Source: Nodosilinea sp. FACHB-141 (GTDB lineage Bacteria; Cyanobacteriota; Cyanobacteriia; Phormidesmidales; Phormidesmidaceae). From it: a stretch of DNA of 64,000 nt. Shown in pieces: positions 18,563 to 27,184 of this stretch. A model generated the notes under the pieces. It was not told the DNA's origin. It ran no database searches and saw only the letters and a list, made by a program, of their open reading frames with translations. How positions within the stretch are numbered: the first letter of the stretch is position 1; every line of letters starts with the position of its first letter. The translations under genes and the position numbers were made by a program. The DNA is taken from the NCBI RefSeq assembly GCF_014696135.1, contig NZ_JACJPP010000013.1, forward strand, positions 248,001 through 312,000. Reading direction: 5' to 3'.

Positions 18563-19402
18563 TTAAAGGGTAGCTAAACAGACATCAACTAAAGCCGCCG
18601 ACCGAATGGGACGTTCAAAGTAGTTCTCAGTATATTCTCGCAGAAGCCGCTCGACTCGTGCCCACAGCTGCTGGGTTTTTCCGGGTTGAGGATCTTGGCT
18701 CTCTAACCCCATGGGTAGGGTAGACAAAATCTCCGGCTTGGTAAGCTGCTGGAGCAGAGCCACATCGGTGGCGGTAAGCAGCAGGGGTCGCTTGGGGGGT
18801 TGACCGTAGCGGCCTTGCCCTTCACCGAGCTGAGTGGCTCCGTCGGCCTGCACTAGCCCCCCAGCTTCGGAACTGAATTCTACTCGCCAGGCAGGGTCGA
18901 GCAGATTGGGCACAATCTCGACTCGGCTGAGGGTACAGCGATGCACCTCTGGGGCTACCCCGTCCAGGGCCAGCAGGTGATATAGCCCGTGGCACAGGGC
19001 CGCCAGCACTGCCCCGGATGACGCCGTCTCAAGTCGTTCTAGATGTTCTACAAAGACGTGAAATAGATCGCTTTGAGGCGAGTCGCTGAGGGCCATCAGC
19101 AGCACGACCTCCGCCAGATACTGGCTGGCAGTCAGCCGAGCTAATTGTCGACTCAGCCCAGGAAAGGTGCGCACGGTTTCGGCCTGAATGAGCTTGTCGA
19201 GACGCTTGCCCTTTACTACCAGACATTCGTTGATGACAAATAGATCGCTGCGGCCGCCCAGCCGCGACTGGTGCTTGCGCGACCCCGGTGCCACCGCCCG
19301 CACCAGCCCAATCTCAGGGGTAAGAATGGTGAGCAGGCGATCGGTTTCCCCTAGGGGCATGGCCTTGAGGTTGATGCCAGTGGCTTTGTAGGTTTGGCTC
19401 AT
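18563..19402 (-). CDS. recO: DNA repair protein RecO
   Basis: RecO loads RecA on SSB-coated single strands and anneals DNA in RecF-pathway repair. The 279-residue protein opens with the OB-fold MSQTYKATGINLKAMPLGETDRLLTILTPEIGLVRAVAPGSRK, as in other RecO proteins, followed by the helical domain (TASQYLAEVVLLMAL, LYHLLALDGVAPEVHRC). The zinc-finger Cys set of some RecO proteins is not complete here. Length and order match cyanobacterial RecO. The ATG at 19402 is well placed. Confidence 0.93.
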   Translation of the reverse strand: MSQTYKATGINLKAMPLGETDRLLTILTPEIGLVRAVAPGSRKHQSRLGGRSDLFVINECLVVKGKRLDKLIQAETVRTFPGLSRQLARLTASQYLAEVVLLMALSDSPQSDLFHVFVEHLERLETASSGAVLAALCHGLYHLLALDGVAPEVHRCTLSRVEIVPNLLDPAWRVEFSSEAGGLVQADGATQLGEGQGRYGQPPKRPLLLTATDVALLQQLTKPEILSTLPMGLESQDPQPGKTQQLWARVERLLREYTENYFERPIRSAALVDVCLATL

Positions 19403-19647
19403 AGGGCAGTACAGGGCTAGAGCCTTAGCATAACGCTCTGGCCAAGAAAGGCTCGGCCCGACGCAGGGTGGGTAGCGTAGAGGGCGATCGCTCGAAGAGC
19501 AAAGCTAAAACTCAGGGAAAATCTTGCCCTGGCCACGAGCTGATCCCTTGACATCAGCCGGCTCTAACCACGAAATCCGTTGACAGTAATGGGCCAGTTC
19601 AGCACATTGCCTTAAACTGTAGGGGCAGATCAAAAGCATTAGTCATC

Positions 19648-19833
19648 ATGATTTTTCCTGGGGCTCCGGTTACGGTGATCAACGTCAACGATACCTACTA
19701 CGGTTTTCAGGGTCTGGTGCAGCGCATTAGCGACGGCAAGGTAGCGGTGCTGTTTGAGGGCGGCAACTGGGATAAGCTGGTCACCTTTGAAATGTCTGAG
19801 CTGGAGCCGGTGAGCTCTGGCAAGCGGCGTTAG
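19648..19833 (+). CDS. ndhS: NAD(P)H-quinone oxidoreductase subunit S
   Basis: NdhS forms part of the ferredoxin-binding site of the photosynthetic NDH-1 complex, which drives cyclic electron flow at thylakoids. This 61-residue protein has the family core [19 protein letters not shown] followed by [25 protein letters not shown], an SH3-like fold. It is specific to cyanobacteria and chloroplasts, so it also supports the taxonomic call. It precedes the HAS-barrel gene by 8 bases, probably one transcript. Confidence 0.93.
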   Translation: MIFPGAPVTVINVNDTYYGFQGLVQRISDGKVAVLFEGGNWDKLVTFEMSELEPVSSGKRR

Positions 19834-19841
19834 GTACTGCC

Positions 19842-20498
19842 ATGCGTTTACCTCTGCCCCAGACCACGGCTCCAGCGCGGCAGCCCAATCACATTGCCGA
19901 GGTGATTGAAACCGCCACCACCGAATTTTTGGCCCAGTGCCTAGAGCCTGAGGCGCTGGCGTTTTCGGCCATGCCCCCCTTTGGCAGCTGGGTCACCGCC
20001 CTGGATGAGGAATCGGGCAACACCGTCTACGGGGTGGTGTATCACGCCACCACCAGCCCGATTGATTCGGTACACCGGGCGCGAGCTCTGGGGCTGTCCC
20101 TCGAAGACCTGCGCCAGCAGCAGCCGCAGATTTTTGCCATGCTCAAGACCGAGTTTAAGGCGGCGATTGTAGGCTTTCGCGCCCCTGATCTGGCCGGGCG
20201 ACCTCAGGGACCAATCTTTCAACACCTGCCGCCCCGGCCGCCTCAGGTGCACCAGGGGGTGTATGCCTGCTCTCCTGAAGCAGTGATTGAGTTCACCGAG
20301 CAGCTCGATTTTTTAAGAACCCTGCTGGCCATGGGTAGCGCCCCGGTAGACAGCCTAGTGGCCGCAGTATTGCGCCAGGGCTATCAACTTCGCAAGCTCG
20401 ATCGCGCCTGGTTGGTGCAATCTGGCCGCACCCTCAGCATCTTTTTGAAGGATGACTACGATCGCCTGCGCATTATCCTGGGTCAGATCTACGCCTAG
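19842..20498 (+). CDS. HAS-barrel domain protein
   Basis: The 218-residue soluble protein fits the cyanobacterial HAS-barrel family (the barrel found at the N-terminus of HerA and ATP synthase subunits): HIAEVIETATTEFLAQCLE, then a glycine-rich strand FGSWVTALDEESGNTVYGVV and YHATTSPIDSVHRARALG. There is no ATPase domain. The middle segment QHLPPRPPQVHQGVYACSPE is typical of the family. It lies 8 bases after ndhS. The function is not established. Confidence 0.8.
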   Translation: MRLPLPQTTAPARQPNHIAEVIETATTEFLAQCLEPEALAFSAMPPFGSWVTALDEESGNTVYGVVYHATTSPIDSVHRARALGLSLEDLRQQQPQIFAMLKTEFKAAIVGFRAPDLAGRPQGPIFQHLPPRPPQVHQGVYACSPEAVIEFTEQLDFLRTLLAMGSAPVDSLVAAVLRQGYQLRKLDRAWLVQSGRTLSIFLKDDYDRLRIILGQIYA

Positions 20499-20586
20499 GG
20501 TCAGGTATAAGGTTTATGGTTTCAGGCGAACCACCTACTCTTCCCTTAAACCCTAAACCCTCTCCCCTAAACCTTGATCATTAACT

Positions 20587-21768
20587 ATGCAAACCTTTGA
20601 CTGGATTGTGGTCGGCAACGGTCTGGTGGGGGCAGCGGTCAGCTACGAACTGGCTCGTCAGGGGCTGTCTGTGCTACTCATCGATCGCGCCTTAGAGCCC
20701 GGCAACGCCACCCGCTACAGCTACGGCGGCATTCCCTACTGGTCGGGCAGCACGACCCTCACCCAGCAGCTCTGCCAGGAGGGCATTGCCAAGCAGCGCC
20801 AGCTCAGCGAAGAACTAGAGGCCGACACCCAGTTCCGCGAGCTGGATCTGGTGCTAACCTTAGCGGCAGACGGCGACCCTGAGGCCGCCGCCACAGCCTA
20901 TGCCCACTGCGCGACGCCGCCTCGGTTTGTATCGGCCACCGAGGCCCAGGAGCTGGAGCCGCTGCTAAATCGGGATGCGATCGCTGGAGCCTTTACCGTA
21001 CGCCACGGCCATGTTTCTCCAGTGGCCTTAGTCAACGCCTACAACCAGGCCTTTCAGCGCCTAGGCGGCACCCGGATGATTGCGGCCGTGGTAGATGTGG
21101 TGCGGATCAAAGATCGCGTCACGGGCGTTTTAACCGCCGAGCAGGCCTGCCCCGCCAAGAATGTTTTGGTGGCGGCAGGGGCCTTTAGCCGAGCGCTGCT
21201 GCACCAGGCCCAAGTAAAAATTCCGCTCTACTACACCCACGCTGAGCTGATTGAGACGCCGCCGCTCGATCTCCAGCTGCGATCGCTGGTTATGCCCGCC
21301 CAGACTCAGCGCTTTACTCTGGAAGCCAAAGCGAGTCAGCCGGACACCGACGGAGAATGGGATGAGCCGGGTCATGAGGTCACTCCCGCCATTCTCGACA
21401 GCGGGGCGATTCAGTTTTTAGACGGCCATGTCTGCCTGGGCCAGATTAGCCGCACGCTGACGGATCTGGAAGCAGATTTGGATGAAGTGGAGAGCGATCG
21501 CACCATGCGGTCCGCTATGGCGGCTCAAATTCCCGCCCTGGCCGATGTGCCGGGCACCTGGCGGCGCTGCCGAGTCAGCTTTAGCCGCGATGGGTTGCCG
21601 TTGGTTGGAGCCGTGCCTGGGGTTGCGGGGCTGCACGTGATGGCTGGGTTTAGTGCTCCCTTTGTGTATCTGCCGCCGGTCGCCCAGCGCTTTGCCCAGG
21701 CAGTGGTGGGGGAGGCGGATCCTGCGATCGCAGCGATAGCCCTCGATCGCTTTTCCCAGGAAGTCTAA
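20587..21768 (+). CDS. FAD-dependent oxidoreductase, DAO family
   Basis: A 393-residue amine or amino-acid oxidase-like flavoprotein. The dinucleotide-binding motif WIVVGNGLVGAAVSYELARQG is at the N-terminus. The C-terminal flavin region RRCRVSFSRDGLPLVGAVPG followed by LHVMAGFSAPFVYLPPVAQR matches DAO-type enzymes such as glycine oxidase and sarcosine oxidase. No thiamine genes adjoin it, so a ThiO role is not supported by context. Its stop overlaps the end of murB by 4 bases in convergent orientation. A short CCCTAAA-rich patch lies just upstream (about 20545-20573). Confidence 0.88.
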   Translation: MQTFDWIVVGNGLVGAAVSYELARQGLSVLLIDRALEPGNATRYSYGGIPYWSGSTTLTQQLCQEGIAKQRQLSEELEADTQFRELDLVLTLAADGDPEAAATAYAHCATPPRFVSATEAQELEPLLNRDAIAGAFTVRHGHVSPVALVNAYNQAFQRLGGTRMIAAVVDVVRIKDRVTGVLTAEQACPAKNVLVAAGAFSRALLHQAQVKIPLYYTHAELIETPPLDLQLRSLVMPAQTQRFTLEAKASQPDTDGEWDEPGHEVTPAILDSGAIQFLDGHVCLGQISRTLTDLEADLDEVESDRTMRSAMAAQIPALADVPGTWRRCRVSFSRDGLPLVGAVPGVAGLHVMAGFSAPFVYLPPVAQRFAQAVVGEADPAIAAIALDRFSQEV

Positions 21769-22676
21769 ATACTCGGAAACTCGCCCATAAATTTCACTTC
21801 GGTTTGCAGACGAACGGCCCAGCGGGCTTCTACCTCATCTTGTACATGGTGAATCAAGTGCTGAATATCCGTGGCGGTGGCACCGCCTAAATTCAGAATA
21901 AAGTTGGCGTGGCGCTCAGCTACCTGGGCGTTGCCGATGCGGTAGCCCTTCAATCCGGTTTTCTCAATTAGCGTCCCCGCTGTGTGAGGGTAGGGGTTGC
22001 GAAACACACTGCCGCAGTTGGGCATGTCGTAGGGCTGGGTGGCCCGCCGCTGGTTGAGACCCGCTAGGGTGTCGGCCATCACCACTGCGGGGTCATGCCC
22101 TGGCTCCAGTTGAAAGGTGGCATTCAGCACCATCCGTCGCCCTCCCTGAAGGATCGAGGTGCGGTACTGAAACGCTAAATCAGCGGGCGTCATGGTCAGA
22201 ATGCCGGTCTCTGGGTCGAGCACGGTGGCTGAGGTTAGCACATCTGCCGCGCAGCCACCGTGGGCACCGGCATTCATCACTACCGCGCCGCCTACGGTGC
22301 CGGGAATGCCAACGGCCCATTCGAGGCCGCGGCAGCCGCGCTTGGCAGCCTTCCAGGCCAGCGTAGGTAATGGCTCACCCGCAGCCGCGGTAACGCAACC
22401 AGCGGTGCCAAATTCAGTGCCGCGCCAGCGACGGGTACAGACCACCAGACCAGGAATGCCGCGATCGCTGATAAGCAAATTTGAGCCTGCCCCCAGGGGG
22501 GTAATCTTGAGGCTGGCGGCGATCGCCCAGTCTAAAACCTGCTCCAGCTCGCTCTGGTTGCGCGGCAGTGCCAACCACTCCGCTGGGCCACCCACTCGAA
22601 AGGTGGTCAACGATTGTAGCGATACTTGCGGCTTCAAGCAGGCAAAATTAGGAGCGACTCCAAGGGTTTGGTTCAT
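21765..22676 (-). CDS. murB: UDP-N-acetylmuramate dehydrogenase
   Basis: MurB reduces enolpyruvyl-UDP-GlcNAc to UDP-MurNAc in peptidoglycan synthesis, using FAD and NADPH. The protein has the FAD-binding PP-loop region TPLGAGSNLLISDRGIPGLV, the substrate segment GLEWAVGIPGTVGGAVVMNAG (first part), the catalytic Ser region MPNCGSVFRNPYPHTAGTLIE and the C-terminal ILNLGGATATDIQHLI. It is 303 residues from ATG 22676; five residues upstream to 22691 are possible but unlikely. It follows murC by 59 bases on the same strand, a common cyanobacterial pair. Confidence 0.97.
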   Translation of the reverse strand: MNQTLGVAPNFACLKPQVSLQSLTTFRVGGPAEWLALPRNQSELEQVLDWAIAASLKITPLGAGSNLLISDRGIPGLVVCTRRWRGTEFGTAGCVTAAAGEPLPTLAWKAAKRGCRGLEWAVGIPGTVGGAVVMNAGAHGGCAADVLTSATVLDPETGILTMTPADLAFQYRTSILQGGRRMVLNATFQLEPGHDPAVVMADTLAGLNQRRATQPYDMPNCGSVFRNPYPHTAGTLIEKTGLKGYRIGNAQVAERHANFILNLGGATATDIQHLIHHVQDEVEARWAVRLQTEVKFMGEFPSI

Positions 22677-22735
22677 GGTCCCAGCTCTCAACAGTCGTTC
22701 CCTAGGCTAGCCAACTCCGTCGCGATCGCCGGTGC

Positions 22736-24265
22736 CTAACAGGCCTCCTGCAGCGAGGGCACCTCGGCCTCGGCATAGTAAGCCATCACCTGAGGAATAA
22801 TCTGGTTGAGGTTGCCCGCCCCCATAAACATCACCAGATCGCCGGGCCGCAAGCTGTGAGCCAGGGCCGCCTGAATATCGTCTAGGGTGTGGCCGTACAA
22901 AACCCTTGGATGTGCGTGGCCTACAGCATCGGCCAATTGACGACCCGAAACCCCAAAGGTATTTTTCTCGCCCGCGCTGTAGATGTCGGCCATGATTACC
23001 TGGTCGGCATCTACAAAGGCATCGGTAAAGTCGTTCAGCAACGCTGCCGTACGGCTAAATCGGTGGGGCTGAAACACCGCCACCACGCGGCGGTTATCCT
23101 GACGGCTGTCGACTGGCAGAGTCTGATCGGCCTTAATGCGAGCCGCCGCCAGGGTAGCGCGAATCTCGCTGGGGTGGTGGGCATAGTCGTCAAAAAACTG
23201 AATGCCGTTGTAGCTACCCCGGTGCTCAAATCGGCGGCGAGCGCCGCAAAACTTCTCTAGCCCCTCGGCAATTTTGTCAAAAGCAATGCCCAGGTGCCGC
23301 CCGACGGCCACAGCAGCTAAGGCGTTGCTGAGGTTATGGCAGCCCAGCACTCGCAGACGGAGGCGACCCATGGGCTGACCCAGTTCCCAAACCAGAGCTG
23401 AGGTGCCTTCCGCCCCAAACTGCAAGTCGGTGACGTGGTAGGTCGCGCCGTTATCAGGGCTGAGGCTATAGGTGACATCGGGCTTGAGGCTGGTGCGTAC
23501 CACTTCACAGTCGGCGCTAGCGACTAACAGACCGCACTGGCGCTGAAAGGTTTGAAAGATCTGCACTACATCTTCTAGGTCGCGGTAGTGGTCGGTGTGG
23601 TCTAGCTCAATGTTGGTAACTACGCCAATGCTGGCCGATAGCTTTGACAGGGTGCCATCTGACTCATCGGCCTCGGCAACTAGGTAGGGACCTTGGCCGA
23701 GGCGGGCATTGCCGCCCCAGCTCGATACCTCACCGCCCACCACAATGGTGGGATCGAGGTTGGCATTCAGCAGCAGGTGACCAATCATGCTGCTGGTGGT
23801 GGTTTTGCCGTGGGTGCCAGCAACGGCAATGCTGCTGTACTCGCGAATCAGTGCGGCCAGCAAGTCAGAGCGGTGCAGAATGGGGCAGCCCAGCTCTAGA
23901 GCTGCCTGGTATTCAGGGTTGCGGGTGTCGATCGCAGTGGAACAAACCACTTGGGGAGTAGCGTCTGGAGCGATAACCGGCGTAGCTACCTTAGCCCCCA
24001 CTGAGCCAGTTCCGGTTCGACTCGCTGCGGTGGCGAGGACTGGCTGGTTGGTAGTGAGAAAGTAGCTCAGGTTAGCGGCTTCTTGTTGCCAAAAAATATG
24101 GGCACCGGCCTCTTGCAGGCGACGGGTAATGTGGGTTAAGCGCAGGTCGGATCCCGATACAGGCAGGTTGCGTTTAGTCAAAATGTAGGCCAGTGCCGAC
24201 ATGCCAATGCCCCCTATCCCAATGAAATGAAAGGGTCTGCCGGTAAAATCTACGGAAATCGGCAT
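22736..24265 (-). CDS. murC: UDP-N-acetylmuramate--L-alanine ligase
   Basis: MurC adds L-Ala to UDP-MurNAc, using ATP, in the cytoplasm. Motifs: N-terminal Rossmann HFIGIGGIGMSALAYIL, ATP-binding IAVAGTHGKTTTSSMIGH, EADESDGTLSKL, IELDHTDHYRD and the DDYAHHPSEIRATL region. The ATG at 24265 gives the standard start MPISVDFTGRPFHFIG; an upstream frame to 24298 adds 11 unconserved residues. Usual length. It is the first gene of a murC-murB pair. Confidence 0.97.
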   Translation of the reverse strand: MPISVDFTGRPFHFIGIGGIGMSALAYILTKRNLPVSGSDLRLTHITRRLQEAGAHIFWQQEAANLSYFLTTNQPVLATAASRTGTGSVGAKVATPVIAPDATPQVVCSTAIDTRNPEYQAALELGCPILHRSDLLAALIREYSSIAVAGTHGKTTTSSMIGHLLLNANLDPTIVVGGEVSSWGGNARLGQGPYLVAEADESDGTLSKLSASIGVVTNIELDHTDHYRDLEDVVQIFQTFQRQCGLLVASADCEVVRTSLKPDVTYSLSPDNGATYHVTDLQFGAEGTSALVWELGQPMGRLRLRVLGCHNLSNALAAVAVGRHLGIAFDKIAEGLEKFCGARRRFEHRGSYNGIQFFDDYAHHPSEIRATLAAARIKADQTLPVDSRQDNRRVVAVFQPHRFSRTAALLNDFTDAFVDADQVIMADIYSAGEKNTFGVSGRQLADAVGHAHPRVLYGHTLDDIQAALAHSLRPGDLVMFMGAGNLNQIIPQVMAYYAEAEVPSLQEAC

Positions 24266-24798
24266 CGTTACACTCCTTACAACACCACACCACACCAAGT
24301 GTCAGGCGTAATCATAGCAAGAATTGCCGAATTGGCCTAAACATCGGTATTAGCCTAGCTGGACGGCAGTTCCAGCGTTTTTTTAGTTCTGATCCCTAAG
24401 GGGGATGTGCCGCGAACAATGCTTTGACTGGCTCCTGGGATGCCCCTGATCAGAGGTTTACTGACCATCGGTGGGAAAGAGCGGGCTGGGCAAAAGCGGG
24501 CTAATGCCCACTAATCTTCTCCTATTAATAAAGAGCTCATCAGGATGGCATATCAATTTTCTATGCGAAATGAGCGGTTAAAGTAGAAATACTTATGCTA
24601 TTGCCTAGACTGATCCCCACAGGTGGCCATGGATGGGGCGATCGCCCCATCCATTCCATAGAGATATTAGGGTCTGTATTGAATCTAGAATAGATTCAGT
24701 TCAATAGCTAACCCCTATAAAGTGGATCATGCTTTGCGATATTATGGTGTCGTCTAAGAATAGATACCTAGTCCGACTACAACAGAGGGTTAAACGCA
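24266..24798. promoter_or_regulatory. 533-base upstream region of gap2 with palindromes
   Basis: It separates the divergent murC and gap2 genes. It contains a 26-bp perfect palindrome centred on HIP1 (24629-24654, half-site ATGGATGGGGCGA) and a hairpin TGAATCT/AGATTCA at 24680-24698, about 100 bases before gap2. A -10-like TATTAT lies near 24740. No gene is visible. The region probably holds both promoters. Confidence 0.45.
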
Positions 24799-25812
24799 GT
24801 GGTTAGAGTAGCAATTAATGGTTTTGGCCGCATTGGCCGTAATTTTCTGCGCTGCTGGTTGACGCGCGAGAACAGCCAGCTTGAGGTGGTCGCTATTAAC
24901 GATACGTCTGATCCTAAGACTAACTCCCACCTGCTGAAGTATGACTCGATGCTGGGTCGGCTAGATGCCGATGTCAGCGCTGGCGAAGACACCTTGATCG
25001 TCAACGGCAAGACTATTAAGTGCTACTCCGATCGCAACCCCAACAACCTGCCCTGGGCCGCTTGGGATATCGATCTAGTCATTGAGTCCACTGGGGTCTT
25101 CGTCAGCGAAGAGGGTGCCTCTCGCCACATCGAAGCGGGTGCCAAAAAAGTACTGATCACCGCACCGGGCAAGGGCGGCGGCATTGGCACCTACGTCATG
25201 GGCGTCAACGACAAAGAGTACACCCACGATCGCCACAACGTGGTCAGCAACGCTAGCTGTACCACCAACTGCCTGGCCCCCGTGGTCAAGGTGCTGCACG
25301 AGAACTTCGGCATCATCAAAGGCACCATGACCACTACCCACAGCTACACCGGCGACCAGCGGCTGCTCGATGCTAGCCACCGTGACTTGCGGCGGGCCCG
25401 TGCTGCGGCACTCAACATTGTGCCCACCACCACCGGGGCAGCTCAGGCTGTGGCCCTAGTGATTCCTGAAATGGCAGGCAAGCTAAACGGGATCGCCCTG
25501 CGCGTGCCCACCCCCAACGTGTCGGTGGTCGACCTAGTGGTTCAGGTGGAGAAGCCTGCGATCGCTGACCAGGTCAACCAGGCGCTGAAGTCTGCTGCCG
25601 AAGGCCCCATGAAGGGAATTTTGGCCTACAGCGACCTGCCTCTAGTTTCCATCGACTATCGCAAGACCGATGAGTCTTCGATCGTTGACTCTAGCCTGAC
25701 CATGGTGATGGGCGGCGACATGGTGAAAGTGGTGGCCTGGTACGACAACGAGTGGGGCTATAGCCAGCGCGTCGTTGACTTGGCTGAGATGGTGGCTGCC
25801 AACTGGAAATAG
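24799..25812 (+). CDS. gap2: NAD(P)-dependent glyceraldehyde-3-phosphate dehydrogenase, Gap2 type
   Basis: This is the Calvin-cycle GAPDH of cyanobacteria, reducing 1,3-bisphosphoglycerate. The 337-residue protein has the cofactor motif [10 protein letters not shown], the Gap2-type segment [20 protein letters not shown], the active-site NASCTTNC with Cys154, and the His in [20 protein letters not shown]. The S-loop segment and absence of a Gap1-type pattern fit the plastid-like enzyme. The start is GTG 24799; no ATG is in frame nearby. A strong terminator follows. Confidence 0.96.
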   Translation: MVRVAINGFGRIGRNFLRCWLTRENSQLEVVAINDTSDPKTNSHLLKYDSMLGRLDADVSAGEDTLIVNGKTIKCYSDRNPNNLPWAAWDIDLVIESTGVFVSEEGASRHIEAGAKKVLITAPGKGGGIGTYVMGVNDKEYTHDRHNVVSNASCTTNCLAPVVKVLHENFGIIKGTMTTTHSYTGDQRLLDASHRDLRRARAAALNIVPTTTGAAQAVALVIPEMAGKLNGIALRVPTPNVSVVDLVVQVEKPAIADQVNQALKSAAEGPMKGILAYSDLPLVSIDYRKTDESSIVDSSLTMVMGGDMVKVVAWYDNEWGYSQRVVDLAEMVAANWK

Positions 25813-25870
25813 GCGAACCACGGCCTGTTACTCCAGGCCATCGCCAAATAGTTTCAGTCAGTAGTTAGTA

Positions 25871-25906
25871 AAAGGGGGACGCAGGTTTGCGTCCCCCTTT
25901 TGTTTT
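25871..25906 (+). terminator. Rho-independent terminator of gap2
   Basis: Stem AAAGGGGGACGCA / TGCGTCCCCCTTT with a short loop, followed by TGTTTT. It lies 59 bases after the gap2 stop codon and, read in reverse, has an A-run that could serve the converging TPR gene. Confidence 0.85.
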
Positions 25907-25935
25907 CTTAGAGAGAAGATTTTAATCGTGGTGGA

Positions 25936-26892
25936 CTACACCGAGGTTAGTTCGGGCCGCAGCACCGCCACCCGCGCTTCGCTGAGAGCAACATAGCTGC
26001 GCTTGAGGTCGTCGAGTAGAACAGCGGCTCCCTTGGTGTCGCCTAGGGAGCAGGCAATCGACAGGTGGTGCTGAAGGTGCACGATCGCCCGGTTGTGGTC
26101 GCCCATGGCAATGCTGGCCAGGGTGAGCTGGGTGAGAATGCGGCGGTTGGTGCGGTTGTCGGTAGATCCCTCGCCGCTTTCGCTGATGGCCAAAAAGCGC
26201 TCGTAGCAGTCGATGGCCTGGGGATGCTCCCGCAGGGTGAGATAGGTGTTGCCCAAGTTCTGCAGAATCTGAAGCTTGGTGCTGCGATCGCCCAGGCTAG
26301 TAGCCATCATTAGGCTGGCTTCATAGAGGGTCGCAGCCTGGCGGGTGAGGCCCTTGGCGCGATAGATCATAGCCAGGTTGTTGAGCGATCGCATTTCGCC
26401 AGGGCGATCGCCAGTTTTCTTCGCTAGGGTAAGGCTTTGGCCCATATACTCCAGCGCCCGCTGCAAATTGCCCATGTGACGGTAGCAGTTGCCCAGATGC
26501 CCCAAGGTCTGCTGCATGATGGCGTCGTCGCCCAGATCGCGAGCAATGCGCAGGCACTGCCGACCGTAGTCTGCTGCCCACAGGTAATCGGCCACTCGGT
26601 AATACAAACTGGCTAGAGTCAGCAACACCTTGGCCTGGCGCTCTTTGTCGCCTAGGTTGCGGTAGCTCTGAAGCGCCTGCTGCAACAGCGATAGGGCCGG
26701 AGTGTATTGCCCCTGCCGCAGATGGGCAAGCCCCTGCTTTAGCCACTGCGAAGCTTCCGCCGCCTGGCACTTGTGGTAGCCCTCAGCAATGCGCTCGGCC
26801 TGGGCTAGCAAAGATGGATCTCGGGGCACGCTCACCGTGGTCTCGTCAACGAGAATATAGGTGGGGCGAATGGGAGGCATAGAGGAAGTCAT
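25936..26892 (-). CDS. Tetratricopeptide repeat protein
   Basis: Several consecutive 34- or 40-residue helix-turn-helix repeats fill the protein, for example GLAHLRQGQYTPALSLLQQA, QQTLGHLGNCYRHMGNLQRA, MRSLNNLAMIYRAKGLTRQA and LQNLGNTYLTLREHPQAIDC. This is the LGN/Rapsyn-like TPR arrangement, a protein-binding scaffold. There is no signal peptide or effector domain. The open frame runs upstream to 27054, but the extra residues are low in conserved character; ATG 26892 or 26880 is preferred. Partner unknown. Confidence 0.82.
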   Translation of the reverse strand: MTSSMPPIRPTYILVDETTVSVPRDPSLLAQAERIAEGYHKCQAAEASQWLKQGLAHLRQGQYTPALSLLQQALQSYRNLGDKERQAKVLLTLASLYYRVADYLWAADYGRQCLRIARDLGDDAIMQQTLGHLGNCYRHMGNLQRALEYMGQSLTLAKKTGDRPGEMRSLNNLAMIYRAKGLTRQAATLYEASLMMATSLGDRSTKLQILQNLGNTYLTLREHPQAIDCYERFLAISESGEGSTDNRTNRRILTQLTLASIAMGDHNRAIVHLQHHLSIACSLGDTKGAAVLLDDLKRSYVALSEARVAVLRPELTSV

Positions 26893-27184
26893 AGGCCGAA
26901 GCCGCAGTGCTGCGGTAGCGTTTAACGAAGTGTTTTCACGGTGGGAGAGTCGGGTAGATCGCGTTGTCTTAATCGTAGGTTTATACATCCTGAGTTGACA
27001 CCGTGCTTTTACGACATCTTGCCTAGGGAAAACCTCACCGCCTGCGCAAATCAACTGAATCCAGGCTGTGTTTGTGGGAGCAGACGTATCGTTTTCTAAC
27101 CTCCCTTAGCCAATAGGTGGCTGTGTGGCTCCAGGCTTTGATAAAGCGTTGTTGTGCGGCCTGTGATTCTACGGACTGCTGCCG

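Noticed and set aside
20545-20573. CCCTAAA-like telomeric repeat
   Set aside because: Only a few irregular copies are present; it looks like a simple intergenic short repeat rather than a telomere or replication element.
25936-27054. Longer TPR protein starting at 27054
   Set aside because: The extra residues are Arg/Thr-rich and show no repeat or signal peptide; ATG 26892 or 26880 is more sensible.
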